This document shows positions 53,803 to 61,557 of a DNA stretch of 64,000 nt, piece after piece. The stretch is from Bin87 sp026710825. Lineage in GTDB: Bacteria; Chloroflexota; Dehalococcoidia; Lucifugimonadales; UBA3495. Position 1 is the first letter of the stretch; the number at the start of each line of letters is the position of its first letter. Below the pieces are notes generated by a model that was not told the origin of the DNA, made no database searches, and was given only the letters and a program-made list of their open reading frames with translations. The translations under genes were made by a program, and so were the position numbers. Location: positions 1,116,001 through 1,180,000 of the forward strand of contig OZ247427.1 of the NCBI GenBank assembly GCA_965232815.1. Reading direction: 5' to 3'.

Positions 53803-54333
53803 CTAGCGGTGCCAGCCCATCCCCTTGTACATACCGCGCATGAACGCGATTTGCCCGCCGTGGGAAACGCAGTCCCACGTCATCTGCCCCAGCGCCGCCG
53901 CCACCGTCCGCGGCTCCGACACCGGCGGAATGATCTTGGCTTGCTGCATCTGCGCCTCGGTCAGGCCCGGCAGGTATTCCCGCAGCGCGCCGCGCACCTG
54001 CTCGAAGTAGTCCATCTGCATCGCGCGAGATGGCGGCCCCCAGTCGCATACCATCTGGTGCGTCCAGCCCAGCCCGCGGTTCTCCCCGTCGGCCGGCATG
54101 GCAAAATGCTGCTCCCACCCGTTGGTGTCCCAGAGTTGGGGCAGGTCCCGGAGCCGCGTGTGGATGAACGAGTCGATCACCCGCGACAGGTGCCAGAGGG
54201 TCCACGCCACGGAGTTGCAATCCGGCGCCGGGATGCGTTGAAACTCCTCGTCGGTTAGGTCCTTCAGCGCCAGGTCGATGGTGGTGAAATTGTTTTCCAG
54301 TGCGGAAATTAGACCGTCGGTAGCTGCCGGCAT
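53803..54333 (-). CDS. DinB-like (DUF664) four-helix protein
   Basis: A 176-residue protein of the DinB/YfiT superfamily. Metal-binding histidines are seen in VAWTLWHLSRVID (about residue 48) and in DCVSHGGQIAFMRG (near the end); a third is expected among the intervening helices. Members are thiol-dependent transferases or metal-binding proteins of unknown function in bacteria. ATG 54333 has GGAGG upstream. It precedes no partner: the upstream CMD-like gene is on the same strand with a 12-base gap, so the two probably form an operon. Confidence 0.8.
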   Translation of the reverse strand: MPAATDGLISALENNFTTIDLALKDLTDEEFQRIPAPDCNSVAWTLWHLSRVIDSFIHTRLRDLPQLWDTNGWEQHFAMPADGENRGLGWTHQMVCDWGPPSRAMQMDYFEQVRGALREYLPGLTEAQMQQAKIIPPVSEPRTVAAALGQMTWDCVSHGGQIAFMRGMYKGMGWHR

Positions 54334-54345
54334 GGTTCGCCTCCT

Positions 54346-54891
54346 CTAGGTGATTTCCGGCTGCACGCCTGCCGGCAGGTCAACTTCAAAAGCGGAGAGG
54401 ATCTGCCCCACCAGCATGTAGTGTCCTATCAGCCCTGTGATTTCCACGGTCTTCTGCGTCCCGAAGTGGTCGCGAACCGCATTGAACGTTTCGTCGCTGA
54501 TCTTGTGGTTCTGCGCCAGTTCCTGGACATATTTGACCAGCGACGCCTCGATGCCGGTCATGCCCTCCGGGGCCTTCCCCGTGGCAATCGCGTTGACCAC
54601 TTCCTCGGAAACCCCGGCTTGTCGCGCCAGGCGGGCGTGGGCCGAAAACTCGTACTGCTGACGAATCTCTCGGGCCGTGGCGCAGATGATTATCTCTCGC
54701 TGCGCCTCTGTGATATCCAGCTCAAACCGTACGTAGGTGCCCGTGTGGGCGACTCGCGCCGCCAGGTCGGGGCTCTGCAGCAGCACCCCGTAGGGGCCGC
54801 GTACGCTGCCGCGGCTGCTGGCGATGGAGTCGAAAAATTCCTGGTGTTCGGGAGCGAGTTGATCGCGTGTTACGTCATTGAGACGGGCCAT
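54346..54891 (-). CDS. Carboxymuconolactone decarboxylase/AhpD-like protein
   Basis: A 181-residue all-helical protein of the CMD/AhpD superfamily. Conserved elements: FELDITEAQREIIICATAREI, YEFSAHARLARQAGVSEEVVNAI and the C-terminal TVEITGLIGHYMLVGQIL. The CxxC redox pair of AhpD is absent (QYEFSAH in its place keeps the Glu and His of the CMD active site), so a peroxidase is unlikely and a decarboxylase or hydrolase-like role is possible. Upstream of the DinB-like gene with a 12-base gap in the same direction. Confidence 0.82.
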   Translation of the reverse strand: MARLNDVTRDQLAPEHQEFFDSIASSRGSVRGPYGVLLQSPDLAARVAHTGTYVRFELDITEAQREIIICATAREIRQQYEFSAHARLARQAGVSEEVVNAIATGKAPEGMTGIEASLVKYVQELAQNHKISDETFNAVRDHFGTQKTVEITGLIGHYMLVGQILSAFEVDLPAGVQPEIT

Positions 54892-54992
54892 GAGGTTGGG
54901 CTCCTTGCCAATTGGTGCAATATGGTGCTGGCAATATACCCCCGTCGCATGCGGTATTCAAGCGACCGACTGCGACGTGGGACCGTGCCATC

Positions 54993-55853
54993 TCACTCCG
55001 GAAACTCCAGGTCCAGGGATATATCCAGCGCATCCGTAGAGTGCGTCAGGCCGCCGATGCTGATCAGGTCAACTCCCGTTTCCGCCACCGCGCGAACCGT
55101 GGTCAGGTTGATCCCTCCCGATGCCTCCACCGACGCTCGCCCATCGATGATGGCAACCGCCTCTCGCATGGTCTCCACATCCATGTTGTCCAGCATGATG
55201 ATGTGAGCTCCAGCGCCCACCGCCTCCCTCACCTGCTCCAGAGATTCCACCTCCACCTCCACGCGGATAGTGTGCGACGCTTGCGCTATGGCATGACGCA
55301 CCACCGCTTCCAGCGGTTCTTCCAGCGCGGCGCGGGCGGCTAGGTGGTTGTCCTTGATCAGGATGCCGTCCGCCAGGTTCAGGCGATGGTTGTACCCGCC
55401 GCCCATCCGCACGCTGTACTTGTCCAGGAACCGGTGCCCCGGCGCGGTCTTTCGGGTATCGACGATCCGGGCCGGCGTGCCGACCACCGCCCGTACGTAC
55501 TGGTTCGTCGCCGTGGCGATGCCGCTCATCCGCTGCATGAAGTTCAGGGCGGTGCGTTCGGCCCGCAGGATAGACGCCGCGGAGCCTCGCACGCTGGCGA
55601 TGTCGGTGCCGGGGGTCAGGTCGGACCCATCGTCCAGCAACAGATTGACCTCAAGGGCGGGGTCGATCCGGTGGAACACCTCGCGGGCGACCTCTCCACC
55701 GGCCAGGACGCCGTCCGCTTTGGCGCGTAGGAACCCGTCGCCCGTCACCCCATCGGGTATCAGCGTTTGGGTCGTCGGATCATTGAATGCCTGGTCTTCG
55801 GTCAGGGCCGCATTGATCAGGTTGAGTACCTCTGGTGGCAGCTGCTGCGACAT
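54993..55853 (-). CDS. nadC: Nicotinate-nucleotide diphosphorylase (carboxylating)
   Basis: A 286-residue enzyme that makes nicotinate mononucleotide from quinolinate and PRPP in NAD synthesis. Recognisable: LTEDQAFNDPTTQTLIP, the substrate-binding RKTAPGHRFLDKYSV region, GGGYNHRLNLADGILIKDNH (the HRLxL and KDNH signatures), and the C-terminal EASGGINLTTVRAVAETGVDLIS. ATG 55853 is preferred; an upstream frame extension to 55898 is possible but adds a non-family peptide. No nadA or nadB neighbour. It ends near the CMD-like gene and is convergent with none. Confidence 0.95.
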   Translation of the reverse strand: MSQQLPPEVLNLINAALTEDQAFNDPTTQTLIPDGVTGDGFLRAKADGVLAGGEVAREVFHRIDPALEVNLLLDDGSDLTPGTDIASVRGSAASILRAERTALNFMQRMSGIATATNQYVRAVVGTPARIVDTRKTAPGHRFLDKYSVRMGGGYNHRLNLADGILIKDNHLAARAALEEPLEAVVRHAIAQASHTIRVEVEVESLEQVREAVGAGAHIIMLDNMDVETMREAVAIIDGRASVEASGGINLTTVRAVAETGVDLISIGGLTHSTDALDISLDLEFPE

Positions 55854-56112
55854 GTTCACCTCGCGCCGGCGGATTTTCGCTTTCCGGAAGTTTGCCACGA
55901 TGCGGGCCCGTCGGCAAACCGGGGATGTGTGTACACTATACCGCCAGCAGGATCGATCGGCGCCTGACTCGCCAGGCTGTCATCAAGCCGCTCGCGGCCC
56001 GGCGGGCTCTCCGATTTGGCAGGCTCCGAGAAATTTTCCGAAACATGCAGCAACCGTTCACGACGCCCTTTCACCAGTAGGTTCTACAATACCACCGCGC
56101 AAGTCCAATACT

Positions 56113-56682
56113 ATGCGCGTTGCCAGTGGCGACGCGCGCGGCATCAGGCTCAAAAGCCCATCGGTGGCCGGCGTACGGCCCACCACCGAGCGTGTCCGCG
56201 CCGCCATTTTCAATATATTGGATGCAGAGCAGGTGATGGATCGCCGCGTTTTGGACCTCTACGCAGGTACGGGCAGCCTCGGTATCGAAGCCCTTAGCCG
56301 AGGGGCCCATTCGTGCGATTTCGTGGAACGCAACCGAAAGCAAAGCCTGGACGTACAGGAAAACCTGCAGCGCGCCGGCTACGCCGGGGACGGTCGGGTC
56401 CACTGTGCCGAGGTTTCTCGTTGGTTGACCCTGTCGTCGGCCGGCGTGGAACCGCACCACCTGGTGCTGCTGGATCCGCCCTATCGCATGGGCGACCCAA
56501 CCCCCACGTTGGAGGCGCTGTCTGATTCGGAAACCCTGCACCTTGAAGCCACCGTCGTCGTGGGACACAGCAGCAGAATGGCTTTGCCGGAACGCATCGG
56601 CGACCTGCGGCTCTACGACCGGCGCAGCTACGGCGATAACGCCATCGCCTTCTACACGCGCGAGTTTGCCGGAGCGGCCTGA
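56113..56682 (+). CDS. rsmD: 16S rRNA (guanine966-N2)-methyltransferase
   Basis: A 189-residue RsmD, which methylates G966 of 16S rRNA. Pattern: MRVASGDARGIRLKSP, RPTTERVRAAIFNIL, the SAM loop VLDLYAGTGSLGIEALSRGA, VERN, and the catalytic LVLLDPPYRMG (DPPY). The long upstream open frame is antisense noise to nadC. The stop is 24 bases before coaD, forming the usual rsmD-coaD pair. Start ATG 56113 matches family length. Confidence 0.94.
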   Translation: MRVASGDARGIRLKSPSVAGVRPTTERVRAAIFNILDAEQVMDRRVLDLYAGTGSLGIEALSRGAHSCDFVERNRKQSLDVQENLQRAGYAGDGRVHCAEVSRWLTLSSAGVEPHHLVLLDPPYRMGDPTPTLEALSDSETLHLEATVVVGHSSRMALPERIGDLRLYDRRSYGDNAIAFYTREFAGAA

Positions 56683-56705
56683 AATCGACACTGGAGAATT
56701 GCGGA

Positions 56706-57194
56706 ATGGTAACCGCCCTATACCCGGGTAGTTTCGACCCGGTCACCATGGGACATCTGAATGTGGCGACACGCGCCGCCCGGCTTTTTGATCACCTGAT
56801 CGTTGCCGTCTACGACACCCCGTCCAAGAGCCTGCTGTTCAATACCGAGGAACGCGTCAGCCTGATGCGCGGAGCGGTGGCCGATGTCGCCAACATAGAG
56901 GTTCGCCCGTTTACCGGCCTCGTGGTGAAAACCGCCCGCGACCTCGGCGCCGCCACCATAATCCGTGGACTGCGCAGCGGTCCCGATTTCGAGTATGAAT
57001 CGCAGATGTTTTTTATGAACCGCCGGCTGGAACCCGACGTGGACATGGTTTCGCTCATGAGCGACCAGGAACACACGTTCATCAGCTCCAGCCTGCTCAA
57101 AGAGGTTGCCCAGTTGGGCGGCGATATCGCGGCAATGGTGCCGCCCAACGTCGCCGAGTCTTTAGCCGAAAAATTCCAGTTGCCGCCGCGGTAG
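56706..57194 (+). CDS. coaD: Phosphopantetheine adenylyltransferase
   Basis: A 162-residue CoaD, the fourth step of coenzyme A synthesis. Motifs: TALYPGSFDPVTMGHLNV (T/HxGH nucleotidyl-transfer signature), VAVYDTPSKSLLFNTEERV, IIRGLRSGPDFEYE and the C-terminal TFISSSLLKEVAQLGGD. Hexameric cytoplasmic enzyme. Downstream of rsmD and followed by the coiled-coil gene whose start is unusual. Confidence 0.96.
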   Translation: MVTALYPGSFDPVTMGHLNVATRAARLFDHLIVAVYDTPSKSLLFNTEERVSLMRGAVADVANIEVRPFTGLVVKTARDLGAATIIRGLRSGPDFEYESQMFFMNRRLEPDVDMVSLMSDQEHTFISSSLLKEVAQLGGDIAAMVPPNVAESLAEKFQLPPR

Positions 57195-57309
57195 CCATTA
57201 TCGGCAATTCCATCGTCGGCGCAGGGAGGACATCATAGATATCAACAACATCATCGACCGTATCGAGCTGCTGGTTGAGTCCAGCAAGTCCGTTCCGCTC
57301 AGCAGCAAC

Positions 57310-57789
57310 GTGATGGTCGACAAGGCCAAGCTCTACGAACTGGTCGCCCAGTTGCGCATGGAAGTCCCGCAGGAAATACGCCGGGCCGAGGAGATGCTGT
57401 CGCGTAAGGATGACATCATTTCGTCCGCCGTTTCCGAAGCCAACCGCTCGCGCCAGAACATGGAGCAGGAATTCCGCACTCGCCTGAACGACCACGAACT
57501 GGGACGCAAGGCCGAAGAGATCCTGCGAGACTCGGAAGCCAGGGCCCGCCGGATCATCGACCAGGCCGAGAACGAGGCCGAAAATCGCCGCAACCAGGCC
57601 GATGCCTACGCCCTGCGTACCCTGCGTGACCTCGAAAAGGAACTGTCATCGGCCACCGGCTCCATCCGGAAAGGCATCGATATGCTGGCCGGCGCTACGC
57701 TGGCTGCGCCGCCGCCGGCCAGTCCTGACATACCGTCGCCGACCGATTTCGCACCGGATGACATCGAGGAGCGCATCAGAGCCCGCTGA
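57310..57789 (+). CDS. Coiled-coil protein (DivIVA/AtpF-like helix), start uncertain
   Basis: 159 residues from the first canonical start (GTG 57310). The frame, however, continues upstream in a family-like way: NNIIDRIELLVESSKSVPLS, preceded by an ATA at about 57235 that sits five bases after GGGAGG, with no ATG, GTG or TTG available. The protein is one long charged helix (RRAEEMLSRKDDIISSAV; DHELGRKAEEILRDSEARAR; RRIIDQAENEAENRRNQADA), then a Pro-rich tail. Similar coiled-coil proteins lie next to coaD in many Chloroflexi and Firmicutes; function is unclear, with a role in envelope or division suggested by DivIVA likeness. Possible ATA start is flagged as a finding. Confidence 0.75.
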   Translation: MMVDKAKLYELVAQLRMEVPQEIRRAEEMLSRKDDIISSAVSEANRSRQNMEQEFRTRLNDHELGRKAEEILRDSEARARRIIDQAENEAENRRNQADAYALRTLRDLEKELSSATGSIRKGIDMLAGATLAAPPPASPDIPSPTDFAPDDIEERIRAR

Positions 57790-57814
57790 CCACCTCACAA
57801 GGCGCGACGAGTTT

Positions 57815-57865
57815 ACGGCCCCAACCACCATTCCTGGCCGCCGGCGCGGGCACGCTTGGGGCCGT
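57815..57865 (+). terminator. Hairpin after the coiled-coil gene
   Basis: ACGGCCCCA / TGGGGCCGT, a 9-bp stem with a large GC-rich loop, followed by TTGTGCTT. Confidence 0.4.
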
Positions 57866-57871
57866 TTGTGC

Positions 57872-57900
57872 TTGACACTGCCATATCCGTGGGGTATAGA
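57872..57900 (+). promoter_or_regulatory. Sigma-70-type promoter of the bifunctional-nuclease-family gene
   Basis: TTGACA (57872-57877), 17 bases, TATAGA (57895-57900); transcription start expected near 57908. Confidence 0.7.
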
Positions 57901-57977
57901 ATCTACTTAGATGGCCGGTATCTTGTCGGCTTACCGGTCAATTCGTGCCGGACGCGGTCGTCGGAGCTATGCAGCAG

Positions 57978-58517
57978 ATGCGTGAACTGGTAATTGACAG
58001 CATCCGGATCAGTCAAATGAACTACCAGCGCGTGGTGGTTCTCAAAGAGTTGGCAACCAATCTGTTCCTGCTGATCTGGATCGGCCCTACCGAAGCAGAA
58101 GCTATCGCAGTCAAGATGCAGGGCATGACCGTTCCCAGGCCGCTGACCCACGACCTGCTCGTGGATCTGGTCAAGTCGGTCGGCGGCACGGTCCAGCATA
58201 TCCTGGTCAGCGACCTCCAGAACGAAACGTTCTACGCCAGGATCGTGATCAAGATCGGCGACGAACTCCACGAAATCGACTCCCGTCCCAGCGACGCCAT
58301 GGCCGTCGCCGTGCGTGCGGAAGTGCCCATCTACGTTTCGGACCAGGTGATGGACAAAGCGGCCATCTCCATGGACGAAGAAACGGGACAACCCGTCTCC
58401 ACCTCGGGCGACCGGGAGCCCGCTCCCGCCGAGGTCACCGAGGAAGAACTGCAGGGGCTCTCAGCGTTCACCGATCTGATCAACGAGCTGGACATGGAAG
58501 ACTTTGAACGCAAGTAA
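57978..58517 (+). CDS. Bifunctional nuclease family (DUF151) protein
   Basis: A 179-residue protein of the BFN family (DNase/RNase reported for plant members; bacterial role unclear). Core: VVVLKELATNLFLLIWIGPTEAEAIA, MQGMTVPRPLTHDLLVDLV, DLQNETFYARIVI and the conserved EIDSRPSDAMAVAVRAEVPIYVS. A C-terminal acidic tail (about 130-179, VTEEELQGLSAF) is typical. The start MRELVIDSIRI at 57978 fits relatives; in-frame starts at 57945 (GTG) and 57969 are possible. Own promoter at 57872 and a terminator at 58563, so it is a single-gene unit. Confidence 0.88.
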   Translation: MRELVIDSIRISQMNYQRVVVLKELATNLFLLIWIGPTEAEAIAVKMQGMTVPRPLTHDLLVDLVKSVGGTVQHILVSDLQNETFYARIVIKIGDELHEIDSRPSDAMAVAVRAEVPIYVSDQVMDKAAISMDEETGQPVSTSGDREPAPAEVTEEELQGLSAFTDLINELDMEDFERK

Positions 58518-58562
58518 GCTCGACCGTTCCGGATCCATCCCGCCGGCGACAATTCAGACCGT

Positions 58563-58592
58563 AGCCCCGATCCATAGCGGCGGGGCTTTTTC
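58563..58592 (+). terminator. Intrinsic terminator
   Basis: AGCCCCG / CGGGGCT stem with an 11-base loop followed by TTTTTC, 45 bases after the DUF151 stop codon. Confidence 0.7.
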
Positions 58593-58655
58593 GTAACGTG
58601 AGTTACGTTTTCGGCAAATTTACCGATTGACACGTCAGAAACCGGATGCTACCAT
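58592..58655 (+). promoter_or_regulatory. Promoter of the ATP synthase operon with upstream palindrome
   Basis: TTGACA (58627-58632), exactly 17 bases, TACCAT (58650-58655). The inverted repeat CGTAAC-GTGA-GTTACG (58592-58607) lies 20 bases before the -35 box. The first gene of the cluster begins about 20 bases downstream. Confidence 0.65.
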
Positions 58656-58676
58656 GCCTGCCGTTTGGAATCGGAA

Positions 58677-58955
58677 ATGCCGCCTTGGGTAATCGTTGCC
58701 CTGCGGCTCACCGGTCTGGGATGGTACGTAGCCGCGTGCATTGTAGTGGGCATAATCGGAGGCGTATGGTTGGGAAAACTGACCGGTCAGGTAGCCCTGC
58801 TGGTTCTGGCAGGCACCGTGATCGGCAGCGTGGTCGCCTTCTACGGGGTGTATCGCATGGTGCTCCCCGCCGTCTATGGTCCCAACCGGAACGCACCCCC
58901 TCCCGAACCACCGGAACGTCGGAATACTGAGCACGGAGGCAACGGCAAGTCGTGA
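58677..58955 (+). CDS. atpZ: AtpZ-like accessory membrane protein of ATP synthase
   Basis: About 92 residues with two transmembrane helices (VALRLTGLGWYVAACIVVGI and ALLVLAGTVIGSVVAFYGVY) joined by a short GVWLGKLTGQ loop containing Gly and a basic residue. That, plus its position before atpB, fits the AtpZ/AtpQ-type subunit (a small Ca/Mg-linked accessory of F-type ATP synthase). The C-terminus is Pro/Asn-rich. ATG 58677 is the simplest start; a TTG four codons upstream is possible. The stop overlaps atpB (GTGA). Confidence 0.7.
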   Translation: MPPWVIVALRLTGLGWYVAACIVVGIIGGVWLGKLTGQVALLVLAGTVIGSVVAFYGVYRMVLPAVYGPNRNAPPPEPPERRNTEHGGNGKS

Positions 58956-59971
58956 CGACTAAACGTGTACTGCTGTTGATTGGCGGCGTATCAGCGGTGT
59001 TGCTGATCGTCGGTTTCGTGATCGGCGCAGTCGGCTCGCAGATGTTCGGGTTGGGAGACCCATTCGTCAAGCAGCCCGGCATCCACCTCCCTCCGGACCC
59101 CGTTTTCCCTGCCGCAGTTCGTGAGAACGTCGTCGGCTACCGTGTCGCCGACAAGACCGACGATCACGGCGAATCCAACACGGAGCAGGCCGGGTCCGAG
59201 GGCAAGGACGAAAGCAAAGAAGAGCATCACGGCCTCGGCCTGATGCAGTTCGCCGTCACCAACACCATGCTCTCGGCGTGGCTGACCAGCATCATCATGC
59301 TGGCGTTCTTCATCGGCGGCGCGCGTAAGCCCAAAGTCATCCCGACCCGGCTGCAGGCCTTGATCGAGATGCTGTTCGAGCTGGTCCTGAATTTCGCGTC
59401 CAGCATCCTCGGACCTGAAATGGGCCGCCGGGCGTTCCCCGTGGTTGCCACCATATTCTTCTTCGTCCTGTTCAACGCCTGGATCGCGATTTTCCTCATT
59501 CCCATCTACCAGGCCGTCGGCTTCGGCGCCAACGTGGGCGGAGAATTCAAGCTCGCGACTCACCTGGTGCGTCCCGCCGGCACTGACCTCAATATGCCGC
59601 TGGCTCTCGCGTTGGTCTCTTTCGTATTCGTCGAATACTGGGGATTCCGCGCTCACCGGTTCGGCTACCTGAAGAAGTTCTTCGCATTCGGAGATTTGCT
59701 CCGCGGCCGGCCCTCCGGACTGATCAACATTTTCGTGGGATTCCTCGAACTGATCTCCGAACTGGTGAGAATAGTCTCATTCACCTTCCGTCTCTTTGGG
59801 AACATGACCGCCGGCGAGATCCTGGTGGTAATGATCACCTTCCTGGTACCGTTCGTGGCGACCCAGTTCGTATTCGGGCTTGAGTTGCTCGTGGGCTTGA
59901 TCCAGTCAGTAATCTTCGCCGGTCTCACCCTGGTGTTCCTCTCAGTTGCCGTAAGCCATGAGGAGCACTAG
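58952..59971 (+). CDS. atpB: ATP synthase F0 subunit a
   Basis: A 339-residue proton channel subunit. Five to six membrane helices; the essential arginine is Arg280 in SFTFRLFGNMTAGE, and the preceding helix contains ELISELVRIVSF. The N-terminal part has a membrane helix and then an unusual acidic hydrophilic insertion (about residues 65-95, DKTDDHGESNTEQAG then EEHH). Start is GTG, overlapping the AtpZ stop. Together with c it moves H+ through F0. No sodium-specific residues seen in c, so protons are the likely coupling ion. Confidence 0.94.
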   Translation: MTTKRVLLLIGGVSAVLLIVGFVIGAVGSQMFGLGDPFVKQPGIHLPPDPVFPAAVRENVVGYRVADKTDDHGESNTEQAGSEGKDESKEEHHGLGLMQFAVTNTMLSAWLTSIIMLAFFIGGARKPKVIPTRLQALIEMLFELVLNFASSILGPEMGRRAFPVVATIFFFVLFNAWIAIFLIPIYQAVGFGANVGGEFKLATHLVRPAGTDLNMPLALALVSFVFVEYWGFRAHRFGYLKKFFAFGDLLRGRPSGLINIFVGFLELISELVRIVSFTFRLFGNMTAGEILVVMITFLVPFVATQFVFGLELLVGLIQSVIFAGLTLVFLSVAVSHEEH

Positions 59972-60062
59972 ACACCACAAATAGCGGGTCCAATTGCCCC
60001 GGCGCATCGCTGTGCGGGGGACGCAAAAACAAGGCCACCTTTGAATCGGAGGATTTTCGACA

Positions 60063-60350
60063 ATGGCACTTGACCTCTCAATGTTTACGACGCTGCTCTC
60101 GGTCGCAGCCCAAAGCGGCCTGGGAGACGTGGGCGCCAAGTATTTGGCGGCCGGTCTGGCCATCGCCATCGGCGTCATAGGTCCTGGCGTGGGTATCGGC
60201 ATCCTCGGCGCCGGCGCGATGGGCGCCATCGGGCGCAACCCCGACGCCGCCGGAGCCATCACCACCAACATGATCCTCGCCATTGCGTTCGCAGAGGCGT
60301 TGGGTATTTATTCACTGATCGTCGCGGTCATCCTGCTCTTCGTGGTGTAA
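60063..60350 (+). CDS. atpE: ATP synthase F0 subunit c
   Basis: A 95-residue two-helix proteolipid, a little longer than usual. Helix 1 has the Gly-rich LAIAIGVIGPGVGIGILGAG; the loop is GAIGRNPDAAG (RNPD contacts the central stalk); helix 2 has the ion-binding Glu78 in LAIAFAEALGIYSLIV. The site pattern is the proton type. ATG 60063 follows GGAGG about eight bases upstream. Confidence 0.96.
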   Translation: MALDLSMFTTLLSVAAQSGLGDVGAKYLAAGLAIAIGVIGPGVGIGILGAGAMGAIGRNPDAAGAITTNMILAIAFAEALGIYSLIVAVILLFVV

Positions 60351-60354
60351 CAAC

Positions 60355-60858
60355 ATGGTTGAACTGGGCTTGAATGTGCCCTCGCTGATCAGCTACCTGA
60401 TCAACTACATCATCCTGTTGGTGCTCCTCGGAGCCCTAGCGTACCGGCCTCTCCTCAACGCTCTCGACAGCCGGGTGGATAGCATCCGGGAAAGCCTCGA
60501 GGCAGCCGACCGGGCCCGCGAAGAAGCGGCGACCTCACGCTCCGCCATCGAGGAAGAACTCAACGAGGCGCGGCGGGAAGGACAGCGACTCCTTGATCAG
60601 GCTCGCGAAGCCGCCGAGCGGTTCCGCGAGGAAGAGATGGGCCGCGCGCGCCAGTCCGCCGAGGAATTTTCCGAACGGGCCCGCGCCGACATCGCAAGGG
60701 AACGGGACGCCGCGATCAGTGAAGTGCGCGCCGCGTTCGGCGATCTCGCCATCACGGCCGCCGAGCGGATCATCCGCCGCTCAGTCGACCGCCAGGCGCA
60801 CCAGGAACTCATCGACCAGGTACTGGCCGAAGGGGAACAGGCGCTCCGCCGCAACTAG
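60355..60858 (+). CDS. atpF: ATP synthase F0 subunit b
   Basis: A 167-residue peripheral-stalk subunit: one N-terminal membrane helix (SLISYLINYIILLVLLGALA) and a long charged coiled coil (about 35-150, EAADRAREEAATSRSAIEEE) ending in the delta-binding region. Four bases after atpE, so part of the same transcript. Bacterial type with a single b gene. Confidence 0.94.
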   Translation: MVELGLNVPSLISYLINYIILLVLLGALAYRPLLNALDSRVDSIRESLEAADRAREEAATSRSAIEEELNEARREGQRLLDQAREAAERFREEEMGRARQSAEEFSERARADIARERDAAISEVRAAFGDLAITAAERIIRRSVDRQAHQELIDQVLAEGEQALRRN

Positions 60859-60941
60859 TCTGTCCGTATAGCTCCGTCCGGATTGCACACGCCAAACGGG
60901 CAAGATAATCCGGGCGGGCCACAACAGGGAGGCAGCAAGCC

Positions 60942-61481
60942 GTGGCAAATCGTTTGTCGGGGCAACGCTACGCCAAGGCCATCTTTGAGTTGGCCTTGGA
61001 AAATCAGCAACTCGAGCAATGGGACCAGGACCTGCGCCTGGCCGCCGATGTGCTCGGGGATGACGAATTCGCTCTGTTCCTGGGACATGCCGACGTGCCT
61101 CAGGATCGGAAAATCTCTGCCATTGAAGCGGTTCTTTCAGAGGCGCATCCACTGGTCCAGAACTTGGTCTCCCTCCTCGTATCTCGAGGCGGTGTCGACG
61201 CCATGCGCGATGTGCAGGAAGGTTACTCGGAATTTCTGGACGACCACCTCGGCCGTCAGCGTGCGGAAGTGACCACCGCGGTCCCGTTGGAACCGGCAGA
61301 GTTGGAGCGCATAACCGAGTTCGTGGGGCAGCTGGTGGGCCGCGAAGTGGTAATCAGCGCCCGCGTGGACGAAAATATCCTGGGCGGTCTCATCGTCCAG
61401 ATCGGCGACCAGTTGCTCGACGGCAGTACCGCAACCGGCCTTGAGCGGATGCGCCAGGTGGTGCGGTCCCAGGCTGCTTGA
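60942..61481 (+). CDS. atpH: ATP synthase F1 subunit delta
   Basis: A 179-residue OSCP-like subunit linking the b stalk to the F1 head. N-terminal six-helix domain (GQRYAKAIFELALENQQLEQ) and a C-terminal beta/helix domain with the family signature EITEFVGQLVGREVVISARVDENILGGLIVQIG written here as LERITEFVGQLVG and ILGGLIVQIGDQLLDGS. Starts with GTG after GGGAGG. In order between b and alpha. Confidence 0.94.
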   Translation: MANRLSGQRYAKAIFELALENQQLEQWDQDLRLAADVLGDDEFALFLGHADVPQDRKISAIEAVLSEAHPLVQNLVSLLVSRGGVDAMRDVQEGYSEFLDDHLGRQRAEVTTAVPLEPAELERITEFVGQLVGREVVISARVDENILGGLIVQIGDQLLDGSTATGLERMRQVVRSQAA

Positions 61482-61557
61482 GGACATTCGTCAGACCAAA
61501 CAACCGCGTTCCCCGTCGGAGCCGGTATCGTAACTAAGGAAGCAAGGAGACTCGCCG

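Noticed and set aside
55348..56112. Upstream extension of rsmD
   Set aside because: Antisense shadow of nadC; the family start is at 56113.
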